The notes under the pieces were generated by a model. It was not told where the DNA came from. It saw nothing but the letters and a program-made list of their open reading frames with translations, and searched no databases. This document shows, one piece after another, positions 25,883 to 33,575 of a stretch of DNA of 61,183 bases. A program made the position numbers and the translations under genes. The DNA lies in NCBI GenBank assembly GCA_025059945.1, contig JANXDC010000011.1, positions 80,673-141,855 of the forward strand, read 5' to 3'. Numbering within the stretch: position 1 is the first letter of the stretch; every line of letters begins with the position of its first letter. The stretch is from Bacteroidota bacterium (GTDB lineage Bacteria; Bacteroidota; Rhodothermia; JANXDC01).

Positions 25883-26884
25883 TTATACGGGGGTCGTACT
25901 GTCGACGATTCGATTGCGCAGGCGGCCGATACGCTCGATTTCTAGCACCACTTCGTCTCCGGGCTCAAGCCAGGGCACCGCCTCGGGCGCGCCCAGCTCC
26001 AGCAGACAGCCCGAGCCCACGGTTCCGGAGCCGATGAGCGTTCCGGGGCTGAGGCGCACGGCCTGACTGGCCCAGGCTAGCAGGGCGCCAAAGCCATAGT
26101 GCATGTCGCGCGCGTTGCCCTGGCTCATCAGACGGCCGTTGACGTAAGCCCGCATGGTCAGCTCGTAGCGGCCCCCGTCCAAGCGGCGATCCCGAACTTC
26201 GTCCGCGGTGAGCAGGCAAGGCCCTATGCTCGTGGCGAAGTCCTTGCTTTTGGCCGGCCCCAAGCCCACAGCCATCTCCCGGCGTTGTAGGTCGCGCGCG
26301 CTCCAGTCGTTCAGGATCACAAAGCCCAAGATGGCCTGTTCGGCCTCCTCAGGCGAGGCATCCTCAACGGGCCAGCCCAACACGGCCCCGAGCTCCAGCT
26401 CGTAGTCCAGGGCCCGCGTGTAGGGAGGCCGCCGAATGGGCTCATCCGGGCCTTTGATGGTTTCGGGGTTGGAAAAATAGAACACGGGCATCTCATACCA
26501 CTCCGGCGGCACCTCCAGCCCTCTGCGGGCCCGGCTTCGCCGAACGTGTTCGGGGAAGGCGTAGAAGTCCCGAAACGCGCTCGGCCTCGGAACCGGGGCG
26601 AGCATCCGGATGGCGCTCATGGGAAAAAGGAACGGAGCCACAAGCTCCGGGTCAACCCCCCACAGCGCTAGGCTCTGATGGGCGGCCTCCAGAAGCCGAT
26701 CCGCATCCTGCAGCCAACAGCTCATACGGTTTCGCCTAAGCTGAGCGTGCCAGCGGCTGCGGCTGATCTGGCCGTTTCGATACGCGGCCCAAGCCGGGAC
26801 GCAGAGGCTCAGCACGTGCTCCTCCGAAACCCAAAGCCCGGCCTGTTCCCCGTATCGGGGATGCAGGAAGCTGACCAAGCGCAT
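25883..26884 (-). CDS. Fumarylacetoacetate hydrolase-family protein, probable fumarylacetoacetase
   Basis: 333 residues. The FAH fold is shown by FYFSNPETIKGPDEPI, YELELGAVLG, AILGFVILNDWSARDLQRREM, KSKDFATSIGP and GTLIGSGTVGSG, with acidic metal ligands in the LELG and NDWSARD segments. Family members cleave C-C bonds of acylpyruvates; the position between hppD and hmgA makes fumarylacetoacetase, the last step of tyrosine breakdown to fumarate and acetoacetate, the best reading. The protein matches the shorter bacterial form in length. Confidence 0.88.
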   Translation of the reverse strand: MRLVSFLHPRYGEQAGLWVSEEHVLSLCVPAWAAYRNGQISRSRWHAQLRRNRMSCWLQDADRLLEAAHQSLALWGVDPELVAPFLFPMSAIRMLAPVPRPSAFRDFYAFPEHVRRSRARRGLEVPPEWYEMPVFYFSNPETIKGPDEPIRRPPYTRALDYELELGAVLGWPVEDASPEEAEQAILGFVILNDWSARDLQRREMAVGLGPAKSKDFATSIGPCLLTADEVRDRRLDGGRYELTMRAYVNGRLMSQGNARDMHYGFGALLAWASQAVRLSPGTLIGSGTVGSGCLLELGAPEAVPWLEPGDEVVLEIERIGRLRNRIVDSTTPV

Positions 26885-26888
26885 CCGG

Positions 26889-28022
26889 CTATAGGTTGCC
26901 CCGCAGGGCCTGCTCGCGTTCTATGGCCTCAAAGAGCGCCTTAAAGTTGCCCTTGCCGAAGGATTTAGCTCCCTTGCGCTGGATGATCTCGTAAAAGAGG
27001 GTCGGCCGATCTTGTACGGGCTTGGTGAAGATCTGCAGCAGGTAGCCCTCGTCGTCTCGGTCGACCAGAATGCCCAGCTCGCGCAACTCCTCTAGGGGTT
27101 CGTCGATCTTGCCCACCCGCGCCTGCAAATCGTCGTAGTATGTCGTAGGGACGTATAGGAATGCGACGCCGCGCTCTCGCAGCGCGCGCACGGTCTCCAA
27201 AATGTTTGAGGTGTGTAGCGCCACATGCTGCACGCCCGGACCGTGATAGTACTCCAAGTACTCCTCGATCTGGGATTTGCGCTTGCCTGAGGCCGGCTCG
27301 TTGATGGGGAACTTGATGCGGCCGTTGCCGTTTGCCATAACCTTGGACATGAGGGCGGAGTACTCGGTGGAGATGTCCTTGTCGTCAAAGGAAATCAGCT
27401 GCCGGAAGCCCATTACGTCTCGGTAAAAGGCCACCCAGTGCAGCATCTTGCCCAGCTCCACGTTGCCCACGCAGTGATCGACATATTCGATTCCCACCGG
27501 CGCCGGACGGTAGGATGTCGATACGGGCTTGTAGCCGGGCAGAAAGGGGCCGTGATAGGCTTTGCGCTCCACGAAGGTGTGGATCGTGTCTCCGTAGGTG
27601 CGAATCGAGGCAAGCCGCACCTGGCCGAATTCATCCTCCAGCACCTCGGGCGGGCGCACGGGCTCGGCTCCGCGCCGCACAGTCTCCTCGAAAGCGCTTG
27701 CGGCGTCGTCAACCCACAAGGCGATATCCCGAACCCCATCACCGTGCTTGCGCACATGATCCCAGATGGGGTGATCCGGATGGTAAGCCGAGCTGAGCAC
27801 CAGGCGCACCTTGCCCTGCTGCAGGCAGTAAGAGGTGATCTCGCGAGAGCCCGTCTCTAGACCCCGGTACGCGATGAGCTCAAAGCCGAAGGCGGTCTGA
27901 TAAAAGTAAGCCGCCTGCTTGGCGTTGCCCACATAGAATTCGATGTAGTCTGTGCCGTTAATGGGGAGAAAGTCCACCTCAGGGGCCTGCTGGCTGGGCG
28001 TGGAGAGGATCTCGTGCGACAT
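26889..28022 (-). CDS. hppD: 4-hydroxyphenylpyruvate dioxygenase
   Basis: Converts 4-hydroxyphenylpyruvate to homogentisate, using Fe(II) and oxygen. 377 residues with two vicinal-oxygen-chelate modules. The Fe ligands are visible: His in [10 protein letters not shown], His in [13 protein letters not shown], Glu in [27 protein letters not shown], which is the highly conserved C-terminal signature. First enzyme gene of the operon, directly after the Lrp-type regulator. Confidence 0.95.
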   Translation of the reverse strand: MSHEILSTPSQQAPEVDFLPINGTDYIEFYVGNAKQAAYFYQTAFGFELIAYRGLETGSREITSYCLQQGKVRLVLSSAYHPDHPIWDHVRKHGDGVRDIALWVDDAASAFEETVRRGAEPVRPPEVLEDEFGQVRLASIRTYGDTIHTFVERKAYHGPFLPGYKPVSTSYRPAPVGIEYVDHCVGNVELGKMLHWVAFYRDVMGFRQLISFDDKDISTEYSALMSKVMANGNGRIKFPINEPASGKRKSQIEEYLEYYHGPGVQHVALHTSNILETVRALRERGVAFLYVPTTYYDDLQARVGKIDEPLEELRELGILVDRDDEGYLLQIFTKPVQDRPTLFYEIIQRKGAKSFGKGNFKALFEAIEREQALRGNL

Positions 28023-28036
28023 GGTCCGTCCTCCTC

Positions 28037-28534
28037 TTATCTTTTCGACTTAAGCGGGGGGTCCTCCGAGAGCGGCAGCTTGGTCTCCTGCTTGAGCGCG
28101 CGCAGGACAAAGCGGGTTTCGATTTGCCGGATCGGGGCGGCCGGAGTGAGCTTGTGCAGCACGAAGTCTTCGTATTCCGCTATATCCCGCACGGCGACCT
28201 TGAGCAGGAAATCCGTCTGTCCGGCGATATGGTAGCACTCCAGGACTTCGGGCATATGCTCTACGGCCTGGCGCAGCTGCGCAATGGCCTCCAGCGTGTG
28301 CTCGCGCAGCGACACGAAGACGAAGGCCAGCGTGCCCCGACCGATTTTATATGGATCTAGCAGCGCTACATACTTGCGGATATAGCCCTCTTGTTCGAGC
28401 TTGCGCACGCGCCGAAGCGTAGGAGGCGGACTGAGGCCCACGCGTTCGGCCAGATCGGCGTTCGTAAGCCGACCGTTTTCCTGAAGCAGGTTTAGAATGC
28501 GGCGATCGATCGCATCCAAGGGCAGCTGGTCCAT
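28037..28534 (-). CDS. Lrp/AsnC-family transcriptional regulator
   Basis: 165 residues from the ATG at 28534; a longer start at 28612 would translate an unrelated 26-residue leader that covers the putative operator. N-terminal helix-turn-helix ([47 protein letters not shown]) and C-terminal RAM ligand-binding domain ([39 protein letters not shown]). Such regulators sense amino acids or their keto acids. Position at the head of the hppD-fah-hmgA genes suggests control by tyrosine or a pathway intermediate, probably with autoregulation. Ligand unknown. Confidence 0.92.
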   Translation of the reverse strand: MDQLPLDAIDRRILNLLQENGRLTNADLAERVGLSPPPTLRRVRKLEQEGYIRKYVALLDPYKIGRGTLAFVFVSLREHTLEAIAQLRQAVEHMPEVLECYHIAGQTDFLLKVAVRDIAEYEDFVLHKLTPAAPIRQIETRFVLRALKQETKLPLSEDPPLKSKR

Positions 28535-28541
28535 ATCCGCT

Positions 28542-28607
28542 CGGAATATTTCCGGTTTGGGGGCAACTTCGACGGAATATAACATGAATCGTCTAAATCC
28601 GGAAATC
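28542..28607. promoter_or_regulatory. Cluster of repeated half-sites, putative operator for the Lrp-type regulator
   Basis: CGGAATAT occurs at 28542 and again at 28573, 31 bases apart, close to three helical turns. ATTTCCGG at 28548 and its inverse complement CCGGAAAT at 28599 form an inverted pair. The block lies just upstream of the regulator start and in the divergent gap towards folC. Phased half-sites suit Lrp-family binding; binding itself is inferred. Confidence 0.45.
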
Positions 28608-28684
28608 CTCACGTAAGACCCCTGAACCTGGGGGTGTTTTGGGGCTGGCGGGGTTCGATAGCTCGCCTGATCCGGAGAAAGGTC

Positions 28685-30004
28685 ATGACTTACGAAGCGG
28701 CGTTGGCTGAGCTGGCGCGCCTGCCGAGCTTTGAGCGGCAGGCCGCGCGGGGGCTAAAACGGGGGCTAGAGCGCATCGCGGCGCTTCTGGAGGCTTTAGG
28801 GCATCCGGAGCGGGCCTACCCCGTCATACACGTGGGGGGTACAAACGGGAAGGGCTCCACCTGCGCTTTCCTGGCCGCCATCTGGCAGGCGGCCGGCTAT
28901 CGGGTTGGTCTGCACACTTCGCCGCACCTGCTTGAGCTCGGAGAGCGCATGCGCGTAAACGGGAAGCCCGCTTCGCGGGAATGGATCGCGGACTTCGTCG
29001 GCCGCGCACGCCCCTGGATCGCCCGTATTGAGCCCAGCTACTTCGAGTTCACCGTGGCCATGAGTCTGGCCTATTTCGCCCACCAGGAGGTGGACCTAGC
29101 CGTAGTTGAAGTGGGGCTCGGAGGCCGATGGGATGCGACGAACGTTTTGCTGCCTGAGCTCGCCATAGTCACCAACGTGGGCACAGACCATGCGGAGATC
29201 CTGGGGCCGACTCCGGTGGAGATCGCGCGCGAGAAGGCTGGCATTTTCAAACCCGGACGGCCCGCCCTTACGGCGGCTCGTCATAAAGAGGCCCGTTGTG
29301 TGCTGGAGCAAGTGGCGCGCGAGGTGGGATGCTCGCTGGAGTACGTTCCGGGGCGCGTGCGCTGGGAGCGGCTGCGCCTGAGCTGGGAGGCGCTCTCAGG
29401 GGACCTCTACACGCCCGCGGGCTCGTATCCGGAGTTGGAGCTGGGTCTGCTCGGCCTGCATCAACTGGAGAACGCCGCCTTGGCCGTGCGGGCGGCGGAG
29501 CGGCTTTCTGAGCGCTTCAGCCGCCTCAATCCGGAGGCTATACGAACGGGTTTAGCGCGCGTGCGGCAGCTCAGCGGCCTTCGGGCTCGCATGGAGCGCT
29601 TGCTTGAGCGCCCCCGTCTGATCTTGGACGTGGCGCACAACCCGGAGGGGGTGAGGGCACTACTGCAGACAATCCGGCGGCTTCCGGTCGTCGGGCGCCG
29701 CTGGCTGCTATTTGGCGTGCTGGCCGACAAGGATTACGCCCGCATGGTTCCGGCCCTGGCCGCCTGGGCCGATGCCGTGATCGTGACCGAACCGCCAAGC
29801 AAGCGGGCCCTTGCTGCGGAGCGCTTAAGGGAGGCTTTCGAGGCTCTGGGAAGACCTACGGCATGCCATAAGACGGTCCAGGAAGCCTGGGCGGCCCTTC
29901 GGGATCAAGCGGAAAGCGAAGACCTTATCCTGGCGTGTGGTTCCACGTACCTTGTGGCCGAGCTGCTCTGCCTATTCGGGGAGCGCGCCGATCCGCGCCT
30001 GTAA
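28685..30004 (+). CDS. folC: Bifunctional folylpolyglutamate/dihydrofolate synthase
   Basis: Adds glutamate to dihydropteroate and to folates. 439 residues from the ATG at 28685, preceded by GGAGAAAGG. Mur-ligase-type fold: P-loop HVGGTNGKGSTCAFLA, GLHTSPHLLELGERMRVNG, VEVGLGGRWDATNVL, TNVGTDHAEILG, ILDVAHNPEG. The earlier ATG at 28634 lacks an SD and adds unrelated residues. Divergent from the tyrosine operon, with the operator-like repeats between them. Confidence 0.94.
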   Translation: MTYEAALAELARLPSFERQAARGLKRGLERIAALLEALGHPERAYPVIHVGGTNGKGSTCAFLAAIWQAAGYRVGLHTSPHLLELGERMRVNGKPASREWIADFVGRARPWIARIEPSYFEFTVAMSLAYFAHQEVDLAVVEVGLGGRWDATNVLLPELAIVTNVGTDHAEILGPTPVEIAREKAGIFKPGRPALTAARHKEARCVLEQVAREVGCSLEYVPGRVRWERLRLSWEALSGDLYTPAGSYPELELGLLGLHQLENAALAVRAAERLSERFSRLNPEAIRTGLARVRQLSGLRARMERLLERPRLILDVAHNPEGVRALLQTIRRLPVVGRRWLLFGVLADKDYARMVPALAAWADAVIVTEPPSKRALAAERLREAFEALGRPTACHKTVQEAWAALRDQAESEDLILACGSTYLVAELLCLFGERADPRL

Positions 30005-30070
30005 CAGCCGGATGCCGGCTTGCTCGGGAGCGCTGAGGGACCCTACTTTCATCGAAAAGCAAAAGGGTCT

Positions 30071-31000
30071 ATGGCGGTCGCCTTCAAGCAAGTCGACGCC
30101 TTTACGCGCATGCCCTTTGCCGGAAATCCGGCCGGCGTCGTATTGGACGCAGACGGGCTACCGGATCGGGCTTTGCAACTTATCGCGCGCGAGGTAAACG
30201 CCTCAGAGACCGTTTTCGTGCTATCGCCTACGGAGCCCGGAGCGGATCTTCGGCTGCGTTGGTTTACCCCCACCACCGAGGTCCCTCTGTGCGGACATGC
30301 CACCATTGCGGCCTTTCACGCCATGGCCGAGGAAGGCCGCATGGATCTGAAGCGGGGTTCAACAGCCCGGTTCCGGGTGCAGACGCTAGTGGGTCAGCTG
30401 GAGGTGGAGGTCCAGTGGGTCGAAGATCAGCCTCTGGTATGGATGGAGCTGCCGCTGCCGAGTTTCTTTCCGTATCCGGGGGACTATGAAGATCTGTGTG
30501 GGGCCCTGGGCCTGGCTGAGGTGGAGGTTGACTGGCAGCGGCCGATCTGGATCACCCAGCATGGATACGTTTACGTGCCGGTTGTGCGCCTGGAGAGCCT
30601 GCGCACCATGCAGCCGAATGCCCTGCTTCTGGAGAGGCTGGGGCGGCGTTTTGACGTGCATGGCTTCGCCGTGTTCACCCAGGAGGTCTTTCACGAAGAA
30701 GACGACTGGTTCTTGCGCTTTTTCGCTCCCGGTTGGGGGGTCCTAGAGGACCCCGTAACGGGCACCGCGCAGGGCCCTTTGGGCGCGTATTGGTACCGAG
30801 TGGCCCAGGAGCAAGGGCAAAGACCTAAACTTTTCTACAGGGGCGAGCAGGGTGATCTGATGGCCCGGAGGGGGCGCGTAGCCGTGCGCCTAGAGTCCTA
30901 TCCAAACGGTGAGTTGGCTCGCCTTTGGATCGGCGGACAGGCCGTCACCGTCTTTGAAGGCCGCTTCATGGTGCGCGCTGAGATCGGGACGCGTCCCTGA
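30071..31000 (+). CDS. PhzF-family isomerase/epimerase
   Basis: 309 residues from the ATG at 30071. PhzF family signatures: QVDAFTRMPFAGNPAGVVL, the catalytic glutamate E46 in REVNASETVFV, LRWFTPTTEVPLCGHATIAAFHA, and VEDPVTGTAQGPLGAYW. Members are cofactor-free enzymes that move double bonds or epimerise; PhzF itself acts in phenazine synthesis, but most homologues have unknown substrates. No phenazine genes are nearby. It is followed after 13 bases by an unknown gene. Confidence 0.88.
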   Translation: MAVAFKQVDAFTRMPFAGNPAGVVLDADGLPDRALQLIAREVNASETVFVLSPTEPGADLRLRWFTPTTEVPLCGHATIAAFHAMAEEGRMDLKRGSTARFRVQTLVGQLEVEVQWVEDQPLVWMELPLPSFFPYPGDYEDLCGALGLAEVEVDWQRPIWITQHGYVYVPVVRLESLRTMQPNALLLERLGRRFDVHGFAVFTQEVFHEEDDWFLRFFAPGWGVLEDPVTGTAQGPLGAYWYRVAQEQGQRPKLFYRGEQGDLMARRGRVAVRLESYPNGELARLWIGGQAVTVFEGRFMVRAEIGTRP

Positions 31001-31013
31001 AGGAGGCTACCTC

Positions 31014-31802
31014 ATGGTGCCGTTCGAAGCCCTGGGGTTTCACTTCACTGGCGAGGACGACTTCGTCGACACCCTAGGGGAACTCTTGGAGGGGGGCCGG
31101 CGCGTGCCATGCCAGAAAGGATTTTACGTCCGCTGGTCGGAGGCGGGCATAGAACTTTGGTATGGGTTCTTACATGATCACACCTTTACTGGCGCTGTGA
31201 TCCCGTTTTTCCGATCCCCGGGGGCGTCGCTACGGGTACGCGTTACGCAGGTCGTCGAAGACCCCGAATACCCCTTGTGTGGCTTTTTGATCGGAGATGC
31301 GAACGCCCTTCTTGACGTAGAAGGGGTGCACACCGGTGATTACCCCATCTGCGTGCAGGCGGTGGATTTCCAGTGCGCTCTGGAGGCTTTGGAGCGCTCT
31401 AGACTCTTGCGGCTTCAGGTCGTCGGCTTCTGCGGAGATCTGGCGTTCTTTGATCGGCTTGAGGATCTGCGTAGCTACACCCAAGGGCTCGGAGCGGCCC
31501 TCTTAGACATAGCCCCTAAAAGCTTTCTCCCCGTGGGGCTGTTTCCGGAAGTAGAGGGAGAAGCCACCCCGCAGCCCATCGCCCTGGTGGGGGGATACCT
31601 GCGCAGCCTCCGCCTGTTGCACAACCCCGTCACCGGACATCCGTTTTATCACCTAATCGTGGACACCCAGGGGCAGCGGCTCAGCCTGCTTAGCGCCGAT
31701 CCAGCGCTGGAGCGGGCCAAGCCTCCTCGACTTCTGCTCAGCACCGTATGGCTTGCCGCCTGTACGGCGGAGGAGGATTTTCCGAATGCGTTTTCGGCCT
31801 GA
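31014..31802 (+). CDS. Conserved-looking protein of unknown function
   Basis: 262 residues from an ATG at 31014 preceded by AAGGAGG (about 31000-31006). I do not recognise a family. The protein is soluble, with no signal peptide or membrane span, acidic near the N-terminus (FTGEDDFVDTLGELLEGG) and contains short beta-rich stretches (GFYVRWSEAGIELWYGFLHDHT, ALVGGYLRSLRLLHNPVTGHPFYHLIVDT). The composition and codon use match the neighbours, so it is a real gene. It is sandwiched between phzF and a PH/SHOCT membrane protein and overlaps the latter by 17 bases. Confidence 0.8.
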   Translation: MVPFEALGFHFTGEDDFVDTLGELLEGGRRVPCQKGFYVRWSEAGIELWYGFLHDHTFTGAVIPFFRSPGASLRVRVTQVVEDPEYPLCGFLIGDANALLDVEGVHTGDYPICVQAVDFQCALEALERSRLLRLQVVGFCGDLAFFDRLEDLRSYTQGLGAALLDIAPKSFLPVGLFPEVEGEATPQPIALVGGYLRSLRLLHNPVTGHPFYHLIVDTQGQRLSLLSADPALERAKPPRLLLSTVWLAACTAEEDFPNAFSA

Positions 31803-32355
31803 TCCTCTGGGGCAACTGTGGCTGTGGACGGCCGTGGGAGCTTGCGTCATCCTGGCTGTGCTCGCACCGCCCCTGTTCGGGTTCTTCAGCTTGCTAGGCC
31901 TTCTGCTGGGGCTTGGCGGGTGGGTGGCCCGCTGGGGAGCGCTCTATGAACTGGAAAAAGATCGGCTGCGTGTGCGTCCGAGTTGGCTGTGGGCTGCTTC
32001 CGTAGAGGTACGGCGCGGCGAGTTGGCGCACCTGCGTCTGGAGCGCACCTCAGGGCAGCGCCGGCTGGGCTTAGCGGATCTGGTCTTGGAATTGCGCGAC
32101 GGCCGAAGCCTGCGGCTGCGGGATCTGCGCGATCCGGAGCGGTGGGCCGAGCGCCTGCGCCAGGTGCTGCTTCCGGAGCCCGAGTCGGCCGCCCCCCTAG
32201 AATCCGAGCAGGCGTTATACCCCTACCGCGGCACCGACGTGGGCGACCGACTGCAGACCCTGGTCGGGCTTTGGGCTCAGGGGCTGCTTTCGGAGGAGGA
32301 ATTTCAGCGCCAGAAAGCGGAGCTAGAGTCCAGGCCCAAAAGGGAAGGTTCATGA
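31786..32355 (+). CDS. Membrane-anchored PH-like/SHOCT protein
   Basis: 189 residues from an ATG at 31786 preceded by GGAGGA. Two hydrophobic spans near the N-terminus (LWLWTAVGACVILAVLAPPLFGFFSLL and following) lead into a bacterial-PH-type beta domain (LYELEKDRLRVRPSWLW...VRRGELAHLRLERTSGQ...LELRDGRSLRLRDLRDPE). The C-terminus is a SHOCT-like motif (LQTLVGLWAQGLLSEEEFQRQKAELE). SHOCT helices are found at the ends of many bacterial proteins and are thought to aid oligomerisation. Coupled by ATGA to the LolC/E-like permease, so probably an envelope accessory. Confidence 0.75.
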   Translation: MRFRPDPLGQLWLWTAVGACVILAVLAPPLFGFFSLLGLLLGLGGWVARWGALYELEKDRLRVRPSWLWAASVEVRRGELAHLRLERTSGQRRLGLADLVLELRDGRSLRLRDLRDPERWAERLRQVLLPEPESAAPLESEQALYPYRGTDVGDRLQTLVGLWAQGLLSEEEFQRQKAELESRPKREGS

Positions 32356-33575
32356 GGCGACTTTGGGAACGCTGGCTGGCCTGGGCCCTTTTGCGCAGAC
32401 AAGGCGGACGCACCTTTTTGCGCTTTATCACCCTTCTCGCCATAGCGGGGGTGGCTGTGGGCGTGGCCGCCCTGGAACTGGCGCTTTTCCTGTCTCGAGG
32501 GTTTAGTCGAGAGATCACAACCAAAATCATGGGTTTCGGTGCGCACGTGCAGGTGATGCGCTACACCGAGGGACCCCTGTATGGGGCCGATAGCCTCCTG
32601 CATGTACTAGAACAGCTGGACCCGCAGATCCTACGCGCCGCCCCCGTTGTATACGGACAAGTCATCGCCCAGGGGCCTCGGGACGTGGACGGGGTGATCG
32701 TGCAGGGGGTGGACCCCGAGCGGGACGTTTCCTTTATCCGCACCCGTCTTGTGGAGGGCCGCTACGGGCTAGAGGCCTCCGAGAGGCCCACGGCGATGCT
32801 TTCTCGGACCTTGGCCCGCCGTCTGGGGGTCGGGCTAGGGGGGGAATTTTGGCTCTACTGGGCGAACGGGGACCCCTCCTCCCTTATCCTACCGCGCGCA
32901 ACTAGGCTGCGCGTGGCCGGTCTGTACGAGACGGGGTTAGTCGACTTCGACGAGGCTTTCGTGTTCGTGCACATCGACCAGGCCCGTAGCCTGCTGGGCT
33001 ACGCCCCAGATGCGGTGAGCCGCATCGACGTACAACTGAGCGACCCCCATCAGGCCGAACGCGTGGCGGACGAAATCGAAGCCCGGCTCGGGTTTCCCGT
33101 GATGGCCCGCTCGATTTTCCGCCTTTATCGAAACCTCTTCGCCTGGATCGAACTTCAGCAGAGCACGATCCCGCTTGTGTTGGGCATCCTGGTCATCGTG
33201 GCGGCCTTTAACCTGGTGGGCACCCTGCTTATGATGGTGCTAGAGAAAACCGCGCACATCGGGATCCTCAAGACGCTTGGGGCCACGGATCGATCCATCG
33301 CCCGGTTGTTTGTATGCGAAGGGCTGTTGCTGGGGACGATCGGGGTGGGGCTCGGAAATGCGCTGGCCCTGCTGTTGGGCTTCTTGCAGCTGCGTTATGG
33401 GATTTTACCGCTTCCGGTAGAGGTGTACTACGTAGAGCGGGCGCCTGTGTACATGGCCGCTACGGACTTGGTGCTCGTTTCCGCTGTAGCCTTGCTGCTC
33501 TGCTGGGCCAGCACGTGGTTTCCGGCCCGCATAGCGGCCCGGCTGCACCCTGTTGAGGCGCTGCGCTTCGGCTAA
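32352..33575 (+). CDS. LolC/LolE-type ABC transporter permease (MacB-FtsX fold)
   Basis: 407 residues. An N-terminal membrane helix (FITLLAIAGVAVGVAALELALFL) is followed by a large periplasmic domain (VQGVDPERDVSFIRTRLVEG, MLSRTLARRLGVGLGGEFWLY) and three C-terminal helices with the FtsX-like segment LVGTLLMMVLEKTAHIGILKTLGATDRSIARLFVCEG. These permeases pull lipoproteins from the inner membrane for delivery to LolA, powered by an ATPase (LolD). No ATPase is present here; it must be encoded elsewhere. The start ATG overlaps the upstream stop; the stop overlaps the convergent lipoprotein gene by four bases. Confidence 0.9.
   Translation: MRRLWERWLAWALLRRQGGRTFLRFITLLAIAGVAVGVAALELALFLSRGFSREITTKIMGFGAHVQVMRYTEGPLYGADSLLHVLEQLDPQILRAAPVVYGQVIAQGPRDVDGVIVQGVDPERDVSFIRTRLVEGRYGLEASERPTAMLSRTLARRLGVGLGGEFWLYWANGDPSSLILPRATRLRVAGLYETGLVDFDEAFVFVHIDQARSLLGYAPDAVSRIDVQLSDPHQAERVADEIEARLGFPVMARSIFRLYRNLFAWIELQQSTIPLVLGILVIVAAFNLVGTLLMMVLEKTAHIGILKTLGATDRSIARLFVCEGLLLGTIGVGLGNALALLLGFLQLRYGILPLPVEVYYVERAPVYMAATDLVLVSAVALLLCWASTWFPARIAARLHPVEALRFG

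Noticed and set aside
28634-28684. Longer folC start
   Set aside because: No SD; residues unrelated to the family.
31983-32351. N-terminal extension of the LolC/E-like open frame
   Set aside because: Out-of-frame shadow of the PH/SHOCT gene; the ATGA-coupled ATG at 32352 starts a normal N-terminal helix.
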